Below are positions 1 to 8,591 of a stretch of DNA of 64,000 bases, one piece after another. The DNA is from Bacteroidaceae bacterium (GTDB lineage Bacteria; Bacteroidota; Bacteroidia; Bacteroidales; Bacteroidaceae), in contig JAFYYH010000006.1 of NCBI GenBank assembly GCA_017557635.1, positions 1 to 64,000 on the forward strand, in the 5' to 3' direction. Position numbers and translations under genes: made by a program. A model generated the notes under the pieces. The model worked only from the letters and a program-made list of their open reading frames with translations. It had not been told where the DNA came from and made no database searches. Within the stretch, counting starts at the first letter, position 1; every line of letters begins with the position of its first letter.

Positions 1-107
1 TCTGCAACTACGTCGGCTACGGTAGCCTCATTCTCGTTAACACTCTGAGCGTTTACATTGACTGCGAAGAACATTGCTGCAACGGCAGCGAAGAAAATCT
101 TTTTCAT
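1..107 (-). CDS. Secreted protein, N-terminal fragment (runs off the window)
   Basis: Only the first 35 codons are present; the gene continues beyond the left edge. The start ATG at 107 opens a clear Sec signal peptide: MKK, a hydrophobic run rich in Ala and Phe, then NVNAQS with likely cleavage after the Ala-Gln region. The visible mature part (NENEATVADVV) is acidic. No domain can be recognised from this length, so the function is unknown; export to the periplasm or outer membrane is inferred from the signal peptide. Confidence 0.6.
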   Translation of the reverse strand, partial: MKKIFFAAVAAMFFAVNVNAQSVNENEATVADVVA

Positions 108-284
108 AATTCTTATTTTTTTTGTTTTACTTATTCGTTTTGTTTGTGACCACCGTTCTTGTCGGTGTTCACAGTTAAGAGTCAAAAAGTGGGAGGAAGT
201 TAAGCGGGAAGTTAAATATTTATCCTTCGTTAACATAATGCTTAACAAAACGTCATTTCTGAAAACATAGTTAACATAAAGAAA

Positions 285-313
285 ATCAGCGACAAACATA
301 ATTTGTCGCTGAT
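285..313 (-). terminator. 12-bp inverted repeat, probable terminator or 5'-leader hairpin
   Basis: ATCAGCGACAAA and TTTGTCGCTGAT form a perfect 12-bp stem with a 5-nt loop. It lies between the 3' end of the GHL10-like gene and the start of the next minus-strand gene. There is no strong U-run on either side, so it may terminate weakly or fold in the leader of the gene starting at 107. The rest of 108-430 is AT-rich and holds no convincing gene. Confidence 0.45.
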
Positions 314-430
314 CTCTCCTATTAATATTAACTTGTTGTTTTATGAACTCTATGTCTTGTGGGCATCGGACCTTTTTTCCCGGCGCTCACATATAATAGT
401 CCATAAACGGGCTAAGGTTAAATATTAAAG

Positions 431-1921
431 TCAAAGATTTACCTTGCACTTGGCGGGGGCCGATTCGCGTTGGAGGCGGTTGAGTGCAGTTACCACATAT
501 ATATAATGTGTGGTGCCGTCGCGGTAGGGGAGGTTGATGAATGAGCGGCGGGTTATGGCAACTATGTTGTGGGGATCGTCAAGATTGATCTCCTGATCTT
601 TTTCAAAACGGTAAACAACGTACTGTGTGGCTTTGTCCAGTTCCTTGCGGCCTTTGGGTGCGGTCCAGAACAGTACGGGGCCATCGCTTGTCTCAACGGG
701 CATGAGTTTGCGCACCCTTCCCGGAGTGTTCTTGGGCATGTAGTCGGCAACGGGCTGCAGGGCAGGGGTGTTGTAGTACTCCTTGGCCAGGACGGTACGG
801 TAATCATCGGGATTATCCACTACTGATTTGGCGGGCCAGAAGCAGTTGCCCTGCAGGCCTCCCAGAATGCGCTCCAGGTTCAGCTTGTGGCGCTGCTGGT
901 TGCTCTCGGGATGGTTAGGATCCTTTCCTGTAAGGGTGCGCTCTACGTCCTGTCCCAGATACATCAGGCAGCCGCCGGCGTGGGTTGACCACCACTGCGC
1001 CAGGATTGCATAGTCTGCTGCTTTGTAGCCTGTGTTCCAGTAAGTCTGTGGGATGCAGTAGTCCATCCAGCCTTTCTCTATCCAGTAGAGTACGTCGGCA
1101 TAGAGGCCGCTGTAGTTCTCAAGTCCTGTAGTCTCGCTGCCCTCGGGGTACTGGGCCGACTGGTTGCGGTAGATTCCAAAGGGTGATATTCCGAACTTTA
1201 CCCAAGGCTTGAGCTCCTTTACGGTATTGTAGAGCTGTTCTACAAACAGGTTTACGTTGTCGCGGCGCCAATCGTCCTTGTTCTTGAATCCGCGCGGGTC
1301 TTTCTTGAACGATGCGTCATCGGCAAACTTAAGATTGCCGTCAGGATAGGGATAGAAATAGTCGTCTATGTGGAAGCCGTCTATGTCGTAGCGGGCTACA
1401 ATGTCGGCTGCTACACTGCAGATGTAGTCTCGGTTTTCCTGCAGGGCGGGGTCAAACAATGCCAGGTCTCCGAACTTTATTATGCGCTCGGGGTGCAGCT
1501 TCATCTGATGCGTGGGGGCAAACTCTGTGGTGGGTTTGGTCTTGGCGCGGAAGGGGTTGATCCATGCGTGCAGTTCCATGCAGCGGGCGTGACACTCGTC
1601 TATCATAAACTGCAGCGGATCCCAGTCCTCATCGGGGGCTTCGCCCTGAAATCCGGTCAGATAGGCGCTCCAGGGCTCCAGTTCTGACTTGTAAAGGGCA
1701 TCGGCCTCAACGCGTACCTGGAACAGGATGGCGTTGATTCCGCATGATGCCAGTGAGTCGAGCTGGCGGCTGAGTTCGGCCTTGAGCTCGGCTGTGGGGA
1801 TGCCTTCAAACTGATGGTTTACGGCCTGAATCCACGCTCCGCGGAACTCACGCTTGGGCGCCGCAGCGAATGTGAACGCTACGGTAACGAGGGCGAGCAG
1901 CAGGGTGGCTAGGCGCTTCAT
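431..1921 (-). CDS. Secreted GHL10 (DUF187/YngK-type) glycoside hydrolase-like protein
   Basis: A 496-residue exported protein. Residues 1-20 form a signal peptide. The following roughly 300 residues match the glycoside-hydrolase-like family 10 barrel: FRGAWIQAV near the start, ILFQVR, HAWINPFRA, the acidic motif DGFHIDDYFYPYP, FGISPFGIYRN and QTYWNTGY. Families of this kind are thought to act on glycans or peptidoglycan-linked sugars in the periplasm or at the surface; the substrate is not known here. The C-terminal 90 residues (PVLFWTAPKG to YIYVVTALNR) look like a fibronectin type III module. Its ATG overlaps the stop of the upstream aminotransferase by one base (TAATG), so the two are probably translationally coupled. 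Confidence 0.82.
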   Translation of the reverse strand: MKRLATLLLALVTVAFTFAAAPKREFRGAWIQAVNHQFEGIPTAELKAELSRQLDSLASCGINAILFQVRVEADALYKSELEPWSAYLTGFQGEAPDEDWDPLQFMIDECHARCMELHAWINPFRAKTKPTTEFAPTHQMKLHPERIIKFGDLALFDPALQENRDYICSVAADIVARYDIDGFHIDDYFYPYPDGNLKFADDASFKKDPRGFKNKDDWRRDNVNLFVEQLYNTVKELKPWVKFGISPFGIYRNQSAQYPEGSETTGLENYSGLYADVLYWIEKGWMDYCIPQTYWNTGYKAADYAILAQWWSTHAGGCLMYLGQDVERTLTGKDPNHPESNQQRHKLNLERILGGLQGNCFWPAKSVVDNPDDYRTVLAKEYYNTPALQPVADYMPKNTPGRVRKLMPVETSDGPVLFWTAPKGRKELDKATQYVVYRFEKDQEINLDDPHNIVAITRRSFINLPYRDGTTHYIYVVTALNRLQRESAPAKCKVNL

Positions 1922-3120
1922 TATTTCTTGGACAGACTGTTGTACTCTTCAAGGGCTTCGGCCAGAAGCTTGAGTGCCTCCTTGAGGTCTTCTACGTTAA
2001 GCACGTACGCCAGACGAACCTGATCGTGTCCGTACTGCGGATCTGAGTAGAAACCGGTTCCGGGGGCCATCATGATGGTCTTGCCGTCACGACGGAAATC
2101 GGTCAGACACCACTTGCAGAACTTCTCGCAGTCATCGATGGGCAGCTTGGCTGTGGTGTAGAAGGCGCCCATGGGGATGGGTGAATATACTCCCGGTATC
2201 TTGTTCAGACCGTCAATCAGGAACTTACGGCGTGTAATGAACTCCTCATAAGTGTTGTTCATATACTCACGCGGGGCCGATATTGAAGCCTCGGCTATTA
2301 CCTGGCCGATGAGCGGCGGGCAGAGACGTGCCTGGCAGAACTTCATTACGGCGTTGCGGACCTCCTGGTTCTTGGTGGCGATGGCGCCGATGCGGATACC
2401 GCACTCTGAGTAACGCTTTGAAACGGAGTCAATCAGAATGACGTGGTCCTCAATACCCTCCAGGTGGCAGGCTGAGATATAAGGTGAGCCTGTGTAGATG
2501 AACTCGCGGTAAACCTCATCGGAGAACAGGTAGAGGTCATATTTCTTGACCAGATCACGCAGCTGGAGCATCTCCTTGCGGGTGTACAGGTAACCGGTGG
2601 GGTTGTTGGGGTTGCAGATAAGTATACCCTTGGTGCGCTCGGTGATGAGTTCCTCGAACTTCTCGACCGGGGGCAGAGCGAATCCGTCCTCGATGGTTGA
2701 GACGATGGGTTTGATTACGGCGCCGGCTGATACTGCGAATGCCATGTAGTTGGCGTAGGCAGGCTCCGGAACTATAATCTCATCACCAGGGTTAAGGCAG
2801 GTCATAAACGCAAACAGAACCGCCTCAGATCCTCCGTTGGTTACGATGATGTCATCGGGTTCAAACTTGATCTGGTACTGCTCGTAATAGTCGCACAGTT
2901 TCTTGCGCAGGCTCAGGAATCCCTGTGAGGGGGTGTACTCCAGCACCTGACGGTCAATCTTCTTAAGCGCGTCAAGACCAATCTGCGGTGAAGGAAGATC
3001 GGGCTGACCGATGTTAAGATGATAGACTTTGATGCCTTCGGCCTCAATTTTCTGTGCTATGCCTGACAGTTTGCGGATAGGCGAACTGGGCATGATTTCA
3101 GCGCGGTTGGAGATTTTCAT
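1921..3120 (-). CDS. Pyridoxal-phosphate aminotransferase, class I/II
   Basis: A 399-residue cytoplasmic fold-type I aminotransferase of the aspartate/aromatic group. Visible landmarks are NPNNPTG around residue 170, DEVYREF with Asp201 for the pyridine nitrogen, SVSKRYSE with Lys235 as the Schiff-base lysine, and an arginine in QVRLAYVLN for the substrate carboxylate. The ORF could open 22 codons earlier, but MKISNRAEIMPSSPIRKL is the usual start of this subfamily and the extension is not protein-like. The amino donor cannot be decided from sequence. It is upstream of, and overlaps by one base, the GHL10-like gene; a metabolic link between them is not obvious. Confidence 0.88.
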   Translation of the reverse strand: MKISNRAEIMPSSPIRKLSGIAQKIEAEGIKVYHLNIGQPDLPSPQIGLDALKKIDRQVLEYTPSQGFLSLRKKLCDYYEQYQIKFEPDDIIVTNGGSEAVLFAFMTCLNPGDEIIVPEPAYANYMAFAVSAGAVIKPIVSTIEDGFALPPVEKFEELITERTKGILICNPNNPTGYLYTRKEMLQLRDLVKKYDLYLFSDEVYREFIYTGSPYISACHLEGIEDHVILIDSVSKRYSECGIRIGAIATKNQEVRNAVMKFCQARLCPPLIGQVIAEASISAPREYMNNTYEEFITRRKFLIDGLNKIPGVYSPIPMGAFYTTAKLPIDDCEKFCKWCLTDFRRDGKTIMMAPGTGFYSDPQYGHDQVRLAYVLNVEDLKEALKLLAEALEEYNSLSKK

Positions 3121-3222
3121 TTCAATAAAAAAGTTCTGTTTGCATGTTTTGAAATGCAAAAATACAACAAACCGCGGGCTTAACACCCACGGTTTGCATA
3201 ATATTTTATTATAAGAGGTATA

Positions 3223-4422
3223 TTAATGTATTCTCTTACCCAGTTTCAGGTTGTCGCCCGATGCATCTACAGTCCAGATCTCGGGTTTGCGGCCTGTACC
3301 GCCGTCGTGGTGAACTGAGTAGAGCAGCTGGCCCTCGAATGTCTTGAAGATCATGCCGTGACCTGAGTTGTCGCCCTTGAATGAGGTCTCTTCCTGAATC
3401 CACGGACCCTTGATGCTGCCGCTCTCTGACCATGCAATACCGTTTGCATATCGGTTCTCACCCCAACTTGACCAGAGCATACCTAAGCGGCCGGTCTCGG
3501 TGCGGAACATCTGCGGGCCATCGGTTACCCAACCCGGCATCTTCATGCCGAATGTGGCCTCGCCGATTGAGTTCATCTCCTTTGACCATGCAGCCTCCGA
3601 TGCGCGGAAGATGGTGGTAGGCTCGGCCAGACGGTGAGTCAGGTCCTTTGACAGAGGCATGTAAGCCATTGTACCGTCGATGAGCTGTGTCCACTCGTGT
3701 ACGAATACCATATATATTGTATCGTTCTCCTCATAAAGTGTTCCGTCGATGATATCCCATGTTGTGGGGCCAAGGCAGAAGAGTGAGTCCTTTACAAGCG
3801 GGAGATAGGGGCCGTCAACCTTATCGGACACAAGCAGCTGTGTCTGGTTCAGAGGTACGTTGTAACGGCGCGGAACCTGCTCGATGCATACGCTGTGGTT
3901 GTTCCATGTACCTGCGTAGTAGAACTTGTCACCGAACTTGTGAATCTCGGCTGCGGCTACGAAGTTGCCCTGCATCCATGTGCCAGACAGGTCGATTACG
4001 TTGTAGGGGCCGGTCCACATTTCAAGGTCGGTGCTCTTGTAGAGAGAACCTCCGGTACCGGTCAGCCAGTAGGTCTTGGTCTCGGGATCGGGATAGATGA
4101 AGGGGTCACTCATGGAGAGTTCCTTAAGTGATACGGTGCGAACCTGCGGGGTGGGACGCTGCATTGCGGGCATCTGCATGGGAGGACGCTGTGCGGCCTG
4201 ACCCTGACCCTGGCCCTGGCCCTGTGGGCGCGGACGGATCATACCGCCAAAGTTGCGCTGTCCGGGATTGGCGGGAGGAGCCTGTTCGCCACGCGGAACG
4301 CTGACAATGATATTGTCGCGGTTCTCGCACATCTGGCACTCTTGTGTGTTTGCGTTGTTTTTACATGAAACGGCCAGCAACGGCAGGATTGCTGCAGCCA
4401 GAATGAAATTTCCTTTTCTCAT
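3223..4422 (-). CDS. GH43-like five-bladed propeller lipoprotein
   Basis: Starting at ATG 4422, the protein has a lipobox LAVSC with the lipidated Cys at residue 20, so it is a predicted lipoprotein. Residues about 40-90 are a low-complexity Pro/Gln/Arg/Met linker with a short Gly-Gln repeat. The catalytic part begins with MSDPFIYPDPETKTYWLTG, the typical family 43 opening with its base aspartate, and continues with YYAGTW, DGTLYEE and SIGEATFGMKMPGWVTDGPQM. Family 43 enzymes usually cleave arabinose- or xylose-containing plant polysaccharides; the exact bond is not predictable. An earlier in-frame Met exists 14 codons upstream but would spoil the signal peptide. It is divergent from an esterase lipoprotein, which suggests a small hemicellulose-directed pair. 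Confidence 0.8.
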   Translation of the reverse strand: MRKGNFILAAAILPLLAVSCKNNANTQECQMCENRDNIIVSVPRGEQAPPANPGQRNFGGMIRPRPQGQGQGQGQAAQRPPMQMPAMQRPTPQVRTVSLKELSMSDPFIYPDPETKTYWLTGTGGSLYKSTDLEMWTGPYNVIDLSGTWMQGNFVAAAEIHKFGDKFYYAGTWNNHSVCIEQVPRRYNVPLNQTQLLVSDKVDGPYLPLVKDSLFCLGPTTWDIIDGTLYEENDTIYMVFVHEWTQLIDGTMAYMPLSKDLTHRLAEPTTIFRASEAAWSKEMNSIGEATFGMKMPGWVTDGPQMFRTETGRLGMLWSSWGENRYANGIAWSESGSIKGPWIQEETSFKGDNSGHGMIFKTFEGQLLYSVHHDGGTGRKPEIWTVDASGDNLKLGKRIH

Positions 4423-4496
4423 ATGGTTTGATAATTTAGTAATTAAGCCTTTCTCAAGACGCAAACTTAATCAAATTTTTGGGTATTTGTTGCTGT

Positions 4497-4522
4497 GTTA
4501 CTCATTTTTGAGAGTAACTTTG
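4497..4522 (+). promoter_or_regulatory. Candidate promoter -7 box with overlapping 7-bp dyad
   Basis: TAACTTTG at 4515-4522 matches the Bacteroidetes -7 consensus TAnnTTTG and lies 33 nt before the esterase start codon. An inverted repeat GTTACTC (4497-4503) / GAGTAAC (4512-4518) overlaps it and could be an operator. On the opposite strand TAAGTTTG (4469-4462) is a possible -7 box for the divergent GH43 gene. The -33 boxes are not clear, so this is inferred from position and consensus only. Confidence 0.45.
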
Positions 4523-4555
4523 TAGTCACTGAATTAACCAAGTTACTAAAGGATT

Positions 4556-5422
4556 ATGCTTAAGAAATTGTTCATTGCGGTTGCATTGGTGGCAACCGTA
4601 GCCTGTGGTTCTCAGAACGGAACCAAGAGCACCCAGAAGCCCGATAAGAATTTCTACATCTATCTGGCATTCGGTCAGTCCAACATGGAGGGTAACGCCC
4701 GTATCGAGGATCAGGACCGCGAGGGAATCAGCGACCGCTGGCTGATGATGGCTGCTGTTGATTTTCCCAAGATGGAGCGTAAGCAGGGTGAGTGGTACAA
4801 GGCCGTTCCGCCTTTGTGTCGTGAGTCAAACGGTCTTACTCCGGTTGACTACTTTGGCCGCACAATGGTTGAGAATCTGCCCGAGAAGGTTCGCGTAGGT
4901 GTTATCTGCGTGGCTGTGGGAGGTTGTAAGATTGAGGCGTTCATGAAGGATCGCGCCCAGGAGTATGGCGACAATGCCGCCATGTGGATGAAGAACTGGA
5001 TCGCTCCTTATGACAATAACTGCTACCAGCGTCTGGTTGATCTGGCTAAGGAGGCTCAGAAAGTTGGTGTGATCAAGGGATTCCTGATGCACCAGGGTGA
5101 GTCAAACATCAACGAGGAGGATTGGCCCGAGAAGGTAAAGTATGTATATGACACCCTGATTGAGGATCTGGGACTTGATCCCAAGAAGACTCCTCTGCTT
5201 GCGGGTGAGGTTGTAAATGCCGATGTTCAGGGCCGAAGCGCCTCAATGAACGAGATTATCGCCAAGTTGCCGGAGACCCTTCCGAACTCATACGTAATCT
5301 CATCGGCCGGCGCTACAACAGGCTTCGATCACCTGCATTTTGACGCCGAAGGCTACCGCGAAATGGGTCGCCGTTACGCGTATAAGACGCTTGAACTTAT
5401 GGGTATAACCCCTAAGAAATAA
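4556..5422 (+). CDS. SGNH/CE6-type carbohydrate (acetylxylan or sialate) esterase lipoprotein
   Basis: A 288-residue lipoprotein (lipobox around VATVAC, Cys17) of the SASA/DUF303 type. The nucleophile motif is FGQSNMEG (Ser42), the conserved HQGESN motif is at residues 179-184, and DHLH (Asp258, His261) followed by EGYREMGRRYA supplies the remaining catalytic pair. Members of this family remove acetyl groups from xylan or from sialic acids. The divergent GH43 neighbour makes a plant polysaccharide substrate more likely than sialate, but this is inference. The full-length fold seems intact. Confidence 0.82.
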   Translation: MLKKLFIAVALVATVACGSQNGTKSTQKPDKNFYIYLAFGQSNMEGNARIEDQDREGISDRWLMMAAVDFPKMERKQGEWYKAVPPLCRESNGLTPVDYFGRTMVENLPEKVRVGVICVAVGGCKIEAFMKDRAQEYGDNAAMWMKNWIAPYDNNCYQRLVDLAKEAQKVGVIKGFLMHQGESNINEEDWPEKVKYVYDTLIEDLGLDPKKTPLLAGEVVNADVQGRSASMNEIIAKLPETLPNSYVISSAGATTGFDHLHFDAEGYREMGRRYAYKTLELMGITPKK

Positions 5423-5726
5423 GAACAGGAGGGTCTAAAACCTTTTAACTGCTTAAAAACCAATCAATTAATGCTTGTGAAATTGGTTAACTTTGTTTTA
5501 GTTGCTTTTGAATATTTTAAGTAACAACGTATTGAAAAAGTACCGACCTTTGCGGTCGAAAACAAAGGATAATTCTCATAAGCATTAATTGGTTAGTAAT
5601 TAGGTTAGTAATTAGGTTCGGGCCCGAGAATTTGTGAAAATTGCAAGGCTCACTCCAAGGGGAAAAGGTCCCTGCGGAGGAAATTGAAAAAATTGAGTTC
5701 ACGCGAGTGAATTCATTTTTTTTTGT
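5423..5726. other. Noncoding stretch with small repeats and hairpins
   Basis: No believable gene is seen in these 304 nt. It contains a plus-strand TAACTTTG (5488-5495) with no gene behind it; a 14-15 nt imperfect inverted repeat (AATTAATGCTTGTGA near 5466 and TCATAAGCATTAATT near 5576); a hairpin CGACC/GGTCG at 5544-5558 followed on the minus strand by TACTTTTTC, which could terminate the LytTR transcript; and two perfect tandem copies of the 12-mer GGTTAGTAATTA (5591-5614) followed by CGGGCCCG. It could encode a small RNA, but nothing proves it. Confidence 0.4.
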
Positions 5727-5821
5727 GCCATTGGGGACGGTTCTCTTTGGCTCAAAAAGGTGACAAAGAGAACCGTCCCCAGTGTCACCAAAAGTAGCCA
5801 AAGAGAACCGTCCCCAATGGC
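5727..5821. repeat. REP/MITE-like inverted-repeat element, copy 1 (three cores)
   Basis: Outer arms 5727-5752 and 5796-5821 are perfect 26-bp reverse complements containing GGGGACGGTTCTCTTTGG. Between them is a third, minus-strand copy of the same core (5765-5780) flanked by its own GGTGAC/GTCACC ends. The right arm touches the stop codon of the LytTR gene (5824-5822). The same core recurs at 10011, 21786 and 47861. Cores of this kind accompany RAYT (Y1) transposases in many bacteria; no such transposase is in the window. Confidence 0.85.
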
Positions 5822-6637
5822 TCACTTCGAGAGCAGGTTGGCGATGGTGTCGCGATAAGAGCGGGATACGGGAATTGGGTTGATTCCCTCCTGATCCAGG
5901 ATGACATAGAGGTTGTCGCGATCGTTGTTGAAGAACTTGACCTTTGCTATGTTGATGAGGTAGGAGCGGTGGCAGCGGGTAATGACGCCCTCCAGATCGT
6001 CCTCGATGTTTTTGGCGGTGGTACGGATCATTGAGTTGTGTACCACTCCGTCCTGCTCGTAGAAAATCTTCACGTAATTGTCCTCGGACACGGCATAAAG
6101 GATATCCATGATTCTGAGCGAGAGCTTGATGTTTCCCTTGATGTCGTGGATTGAGACTATAAGCGCTCCATTGGGACGTGATGGGCTGCTTCCCGACTGT
6201 ATTTTGAGCCCGTGCGCATATCCGTACAGATAAGCTATAGTATAAGGTATAAGAAGTATCAGGAAGATGCAGAAAAGCGCCTTGTAGAAGAGTTCCCAGA
6301 ATGACATGCCGTCCTGTCTTACCAGCATGGTGATGGCCATGTAGATGAACACCACTATCAGTACCTCGGCCAGCGAGAACAGGACCAGCCCGGGGCCGCC
6401 AACTCCGTATCGGCGGTTAAGGTCCATAAGCAGTACTTTGCTCGATAGCAGGAAAAGAACGGTGAAGGCATACATGGTGATTGTGCCTACAAGCTCGTAA
6501 CTCTCCTTTATACTGAACCAAAAGGTCGATGAAAACGGCGAATAGAGTTGCAGGAACAGTATTGAGAACACGACAATGAACAGCACTGTCAGGAAGAGGA
6601 ACCTCCGGGTAAACATGTATTCGGGCAGCTTGTTCAT
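5822..6637 (-). CDS. Membrane-anchored LytTR transcriptional regulator
   Basis: A 271-residue protein starting at ATG 6637 (MNKLPEYMFTRR). The first 150 residues hold four hydrophobic segments (FLFLTVLFIVVFSILFL, TITMYAFTVLFLLSS, a third around VLFSLAEVLIVVFIYMAI and LFCIFLILLIPYTIAYLYG). The C-terminal ~100 residues are a LytTR DNA-binding domain: ILYAVSEDNYVKIFY, MIRTTAKNIEDDL, ITRCHRSYLIN and PVSRSYRD. The architecture is common in Bacteroidetes, where the membrane part is presumed to sense an unknown signal without a receiver domain. An upstream in-frame extension overlaps the divergent gene and is not credible. The stop abuts a REP-like element. Confidence 0.82.
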   Translation of the reverse strand: MNKLPEYMFTRRFLFLTVLFIVVFSILFLQLYSPFSSTFWFSIKESYELVGTITMYAFTVLFLLSSKVLLMDLNRRYGVGGPGLVLFSLAEVLIVVFIYMAITMLVRQDGMSFWELFYKALFCIFLILLIPYTIAYLYGYAHGLKIQSGSSPSRPNGALIVSIHDIKGNIKLSLRIMDILYAVSEDNYVKIFYEQDGVVHNSMIRTTAKNIEDDLEGVITRCHRSYLINIAKVKFFNNDRDNLYVILDQEGINPIPVSRSYRDTIANLLSK

Positions 6638-6706
6638 TTTGTGTAACTTGTTTGTAGCGCGAAGATAAGGTTTTTTATCATACTGCCCAAATTTGGGGTG
6701 TGGGGT

Positions 6707-6736
6707 GAATTGCCGGGTCCCGTTTGGCGGCAATTC
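6707..6736. promoter_or_regulatory. 9-bp inverted repeat in divergent intergenic region
   Basis: GAATTGCCG (6707-6715) and CGGCAATTC (6728-6736) are perfect reverse complements separated by 12 nt, midway between the divergent LytTR and acyl-CoA synthetase starts. The spacing would put the half-sites about two helical turns apart, so it could be a dimer operator, possibly for the LytTR protein, or an RNA hairpin. This is a positional inference only. Confidence 0.35.
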
Positions 6737-6801
6737 GCCACATCGGGGGCTCGGGACATCCCTAAAAACCTTATTTATTATATTCTCAGGGCATATTGGG
6801 G

Positions 6802-6809
6802 TACCTTTG
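6802..6809 (+). promoter_or_regulatory. Candidate -7 box (TACCTTTG) of the acyl-CoA synthetase gene
   Basis: TACCTTTG fits TAnnTTTG and ends 23 nt before the ATG at 6833, the usual distance for a short leader in Bacteroidetes. No canonical -33 box is obvious. Confidence 0.45.
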
Positions 6810-6832
6810 CAGCCGAAATTAAAAATGTAATT

Positions 6833-8518
6833 ATGGCAAGACTGATTTACAGAACTCCTGATTGTGACATGAACGCTACAAGCGTCATCAAAATGTATGA
6901 AGACAGTTTCCGCAGACACTGGGATTTTATCGCTTTGTCCGATTTCCGCGGAGAGAGAATAACCTACGCCGAACTGGCCAAGCGCGTTGCACGCCTGCAC
7001 GTTCTTTTTGAGAACGCTGGTCTGAAGCCCGGTGATAAGGTTGCGCTTTGCGGTAAGAACTGCCTTGCATGGGGTGTCGCATTCTTTGGAGTATATACAT
7101 ACGGTGCAATTCCCGTACCTATTTTAAATGATTTCAAACCGGGTAACGTACACACTCTGGTCAACCACTCCGAGGCCAAGCTGCTGATGGTTGGTGACAT
7201 CGTACTGACCGGTATGGTTCCCGAGGAGATGCCCGATATCCTGGGTATGTTCCTTATGAACGATATGTCACTCAAGTTCAGCCGTTCAAAGGAGCTGGAC
7301 AATGCAGTGGCTACACTTGATGAGTGCTTTGACAAGAAGTATCCCAACGGATTCACCAAGGACGATATCAAGTATGAGGCCGAGAAGGATACCAACGACC
7401 TGGCTGTTCTGAACTACACCTCAGGTACTACCGGTGATCCCAAGGGCGTTATGGTTCCTTACCGCGCAATGCTTGTGAACCTCAAGTTCGCTTGCCGAGT
7501 ACTGCCTCTTACTCACGGTGAGACCGTGGTTTCAATCCTGCCTATGGCTCACATGTTCGGTCTGGCATTCCAGCTCATGTTCGAGCTGCTGCTTGGCGCC
7601 AGCATCTGCTACCTTGGCAAGATGCCTTCACCCAAGATACTGTTCGATGCATTCGCTGAGGAGAAGCCCAAACTCATCATCACCGTACCTCTGGTAATTG
7701 AGAAGGTTATCAAGCAGAAGATACAGCCGGTTATGGAGAAGCCTATGATGAAGATTCTTATGGCTATCCCCGGCATCAACCGCATAATCGGCGGCAAGAT
7801 CCGTTCCAAGATCATCGGCGCATTCGGCGGCGAGATGGATTGCCTTATCGTTGGCGGTGCTGCTCTGAATGCCGATGTTGAGAAGATTCTGCGCAAGATT
7901 CACTTCCCCTACACCGTAGGTTACGGAAGCACCGAGTGCGCTCCTCTTATTTCATACGTTGACTGGGAGAAGTACAAACCCGGTTCATGCGGTATCGCAG
8001 TTGACGGTTGCCCGGTCGAGGTATTCAGCGACGCTCCCGGCAATATCGGCGAACTCCTGGTTAAGGGTGACAACGTGATGCTTGGTTACTACAAGAATCC
8101 CAATGCAACCCGCGACGTCATCGACCCCGAGGGCTGGTTCCATACCGGTGACCTGGGTACAATCGACAAGCAGGGTTACATCTATATCAAGGGCCGCAGC
8201 AAGAACATGATTCTGGGCCCCTCAGGTCAGAATATCTATCCTGAGGAGATTGAGGATATGTACATGAACCTGCCTATGGTATCTGAGGTTCTGATTGTAG
8301 AGCGCGACCGTAAGCTTGTGGCTCTGGTATTCCCCGATTACGAGGCCGGCAAGGCTGCAGGTCTGAATCAGCAGCAGGTTCTGGCTCACCTGGAAGATGA
8401 CCGCAAGAAGATCAACGAGATGCTTCCCGGCTACTCACAGGTAGCCAAGCTGGAGATCCGCACCGAGGAGTTCGAAAAGACTCCCAAGCGCAGTATCCGC
8501 CGCGGACTGTACAAGTAA
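6833..8518 (+). CDS. AMP-binding long-chain acyl-CoA synthetase-like ligase
   Basis: A 561-residue ANL-superfamily enzyme. The P-loop-like motif YTSGTTGDPKGVM, the VGYGSTECAPLIS adenine-binding stretch, GWFHTGDLGTID, and the C-terminal lysine region FEKTPKRSIRRGLYK are all present, so both adenylation and thioesterification half-reactions look possible. The likely reaction is ATP-dependent activation of a fatty or aryl acid to its acyl-CoA (or acyl-ACP). ATG 6833 (MARLIYRTPDC) is chosen because the 45-codon upstream extension is antisense to the LytTR leader and a promoter box lies between. It is followed by a strong terminator, so it is probably monocistronic. Confidence 0.88.
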   Translation: MARLIYRTPDCDMNATSVIKMYEDSFRRHWDFIALSDFRGERITYAELAKRVARLHVLFENAGLKPGDKVALCGKNCLAWGVAFFGVYTYGAIPVPILNDFKPGNVHTLVNHSEAKLLMVGDIVLTGMVPEEMPDILGMFLMNDMSLKFSRSKELDNAVATLDECFDKKYPNGFTKDDIKYEAEKDTNDLAVLNYTSGTTGDPKGVMVPYRAMLVNLKFACRVLPLTHGETVVSILPMAHMFGLAFQLMFELLLGASICYLGKMPSPKILFDAFAEEKPKLIITVPLVIEKVIKQKIQPVMEKPMMKILMAIPGINRIIGGKIRSKIIGAFGGEMDCLIVGGAALNADVEKILRKIHFPYTVGYGSTECAPLISYVDWEKYKPGSCGIAVDGCPVEVFSDAPGNIGELLVKGDNVMLGYYKNPNATRDVIDPEGWFHTGDLGTIDKQGYIYIKGRSKNMILGPSGQNIYPEEIEDMYMNLPMVSEVLIVERDRKLVALVFPDYEAGKAAGLNQQQVLAHLEDDRKKINEMLPGYSQVAKLEIRTEEFEKTPKRSIRRGLYK

Positions 8519-8544
8519 ACCACCAAAAACACATAAAAACAAAG

Positions 8545-8576
8545 AACGTCCGGGATAGCCCGGACGTTTTTCGTTT
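8545..8576 (+). terminator. Rho-independent terminator after the acyl-CoA synthetase
   Basis: AACGTCCGGG-ATAG-CCCGGACGTT is a perfect 10-bp stem followed by TTTCGTTTTT. It also precedes the convergent esterase/proC transcript and could work in both directions. Confidence 0.9.
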
Positions 8577-8591
8577 TTATGACGTTAGGGT

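Noticed and set aside
58..270. 70-codon plus-strand frame at the left edge
   Set aside because: Antisense to a clear signal-peptide start on the minus strand and continues through AT-rich intergenic DNA.
5517..5825. 102-codon minus-strand frame over the repeat region
   Set aside because: It runs through the REP-like palindromes and the AT-rich noncoding stretch; sequence is not protein-like.
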